From Cacajao melanocephalus (lineage: Eukaryota > Chordata > Mammalia > Primates > Pitheciidae), in contig CAUYLG010018013.1 in assembly GCA_963573385.1 (NCBI GenBank), positions 1-64,000 on the forward strand: a stretch of 64,000 nt of DNA, given 5' to 3'. A program made the position numbers and the translations under genes. Positions 63,051 through 64,000 of the stretch are shown here, piece after piece; the first letter of the stretch is position 1; every line of letters starts with the position of its first letter. Under the pieces are notes generated by a model. It made no database searches and had not been told where the DNA came from. It worked only from the letters and a program-made list of their open reading frames with translations.

Positions 63051-63175
63051 CCCTCCACAGTACTTTATTTGGATAGTATTACTACCACGTTAGTGATGAG
63101 TAAACAGAACTCTTGTAAGATTAGGTGACTGCTTAAGGTCACAAACCTAGAAAGGAGTGAAGCTACTATTAGAAT
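63050..63175 (-). mobile_element. MIR SINE fragment, antisense
   Basis: GATGAGTAAACAGAACTC and GGTGACTGCTTAAGGTCACA fit a reversed MIR. A 24-bp duplication of GATACTATTAGAATATAATA-like sequence follows at 63165-63215. Confidence 0.65.
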
Positions 63176-63784
63176 ATAATATTTCTGATACTATTAGAAT
63201 ATAATATTTCTGATTCTAGGTCTCAACTGATTTTTACTAATATCCTAATACAAACATATGGAGAATATTTCAAGATCACTGAGATTACCCACACTTTCAT
63301 CAGTTCATGGATTAAAAGGCAAGATATAAAAAGCTGTATGTAGATGTAACTTACATAATTTAGAAAAAAATAGAATGTCTCACGGTACGATTCCTAAATT
63401 ATACTGATATTCCAGAATTACATAATTTAGATATAATCAACAATGATCAAGGGACCAGAGTAATGGTGCCTTCATAGTATTAGCACAGGTATCACATAAA
63501 CTCTATTAATAGGTTCTCTCTACGTTTGAATATCAAAATAAGTTTCAACTTCACGTTTACGCTCAACTTAATTCTACCTATGAGTTTCCTCCTGTGTACA
63601 TTTCAAAAGGGGGATATAAACCATCTTTCAGAATTCTCATTTCACGCAAATAAGTAACTATAAGCCTTATAAAAATGACCACAGAGTCAGCCGATTCTAG
63701 AAGACAAAGGAGAACAGGAATGGAGAAGGAAATAATCCATCTTAAAGATAGGAGCAGCACGGCTGGGAGTTAAACTGACGGTCT

Positions 63785-63990
63785 GTATCAAAGGTTGACA
63801 CATTTTTTTCTGTAAAGGGCTTGACAATAATCATTTTAAGCTCTGCAACCCACATAAGGTCTTGTGTATTTTTTCCTTTGTTTACTTGTTTATGCCTTGT
63901 CAAAAATGTAAAAACCATTCTTCCCTCACAGGCCACACAAAAACAAACTGGGAAGTAGATTTGGCCTGTGGGCCATAGTTTACTCATCCC
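63785..63990. mobile_element. hAT-Charlie MITE remnant
   Basis: TTTTTTTCTGTAAAGGGC at one end and GATTTGGCCTGTGGGCCATAG at the other are typical terminal regions of a widespread hAT MITE. Confidence 0.7.
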
Positions 63991-64000
63991 TTTGTCTATG

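Overview
This window is catarrhine primate nuclear DNA, most likely from an Old World monkey rather than a human or great ape. It has about 30 Alu copies, LTR, L1, MIR, Tigger, MADE1 and hAT-Charlie repeats, and long introns. It contains the SDHA - CCDC127 - LRRC14B block known from human 5p15.33, in the orientation opposite to the human chromosome numbering. The encoded SDHA differs from the human protein, as I remember it, at about a dozen residues, mostly in the mitochondrial presequence. That is too many for human or chimpanzee. The species call is an inference.

Layout: 1-8.5 kb is intergenic sequence downstream of SDHA, with two adjacent LTR-like blocks, Alus, a MADE1 palindrome and a MER1-type hAT element. 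SDHA occupies 8.5-35.7 kb on the minus strand. All 15 coding exons were placed by their splice sites. They sum to 1,995 nt (664 codons plus stop) with no frameshift, so this is the working gene and not one of the SDHAP pseudogenes. A GC-rich divergent promoter at 34.9-36.2 kb carries four evenly spaced NRF1-like palindromes in the space between the SDHA start codon and the likely CCDC127 first exon. CCDC127 runs on the plus strand (coding exons at 38.1 and 45.4-46.1 kb). LRRC14B is on the minus strand (two coding exons, 54.1-56.1 kb). The end of the window (56-64 kb) holds a purine-rich simple repeat, a processed RPS2 pseudogene, a second MER1-type element inside a duplicated flank, and a hAT fragment. 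I recognised no exon of PLEKHG4B, the expected next neighbour.

Biology: SDHA is the FAD-bearing catalytic subunit of succinate dehydrogenase (respiratory complex II). CCDC127 is a small single-membrane-segment coiled-coil protein sharing its promoter region. LRRC14B is a PRAME/LRRC14-type leucine-rich repeat protein. I found no bacterial-style system, CRISPR array or intact mobile-element coding region. The most unusual items are a 35-nt retroposed insert with a poly(A) tail and near-perfect target-site duplication inside an SDHA intron, the NRF1-site array in the divergent promoter, and several short tandem duplications and a 41-bp minisatellite.
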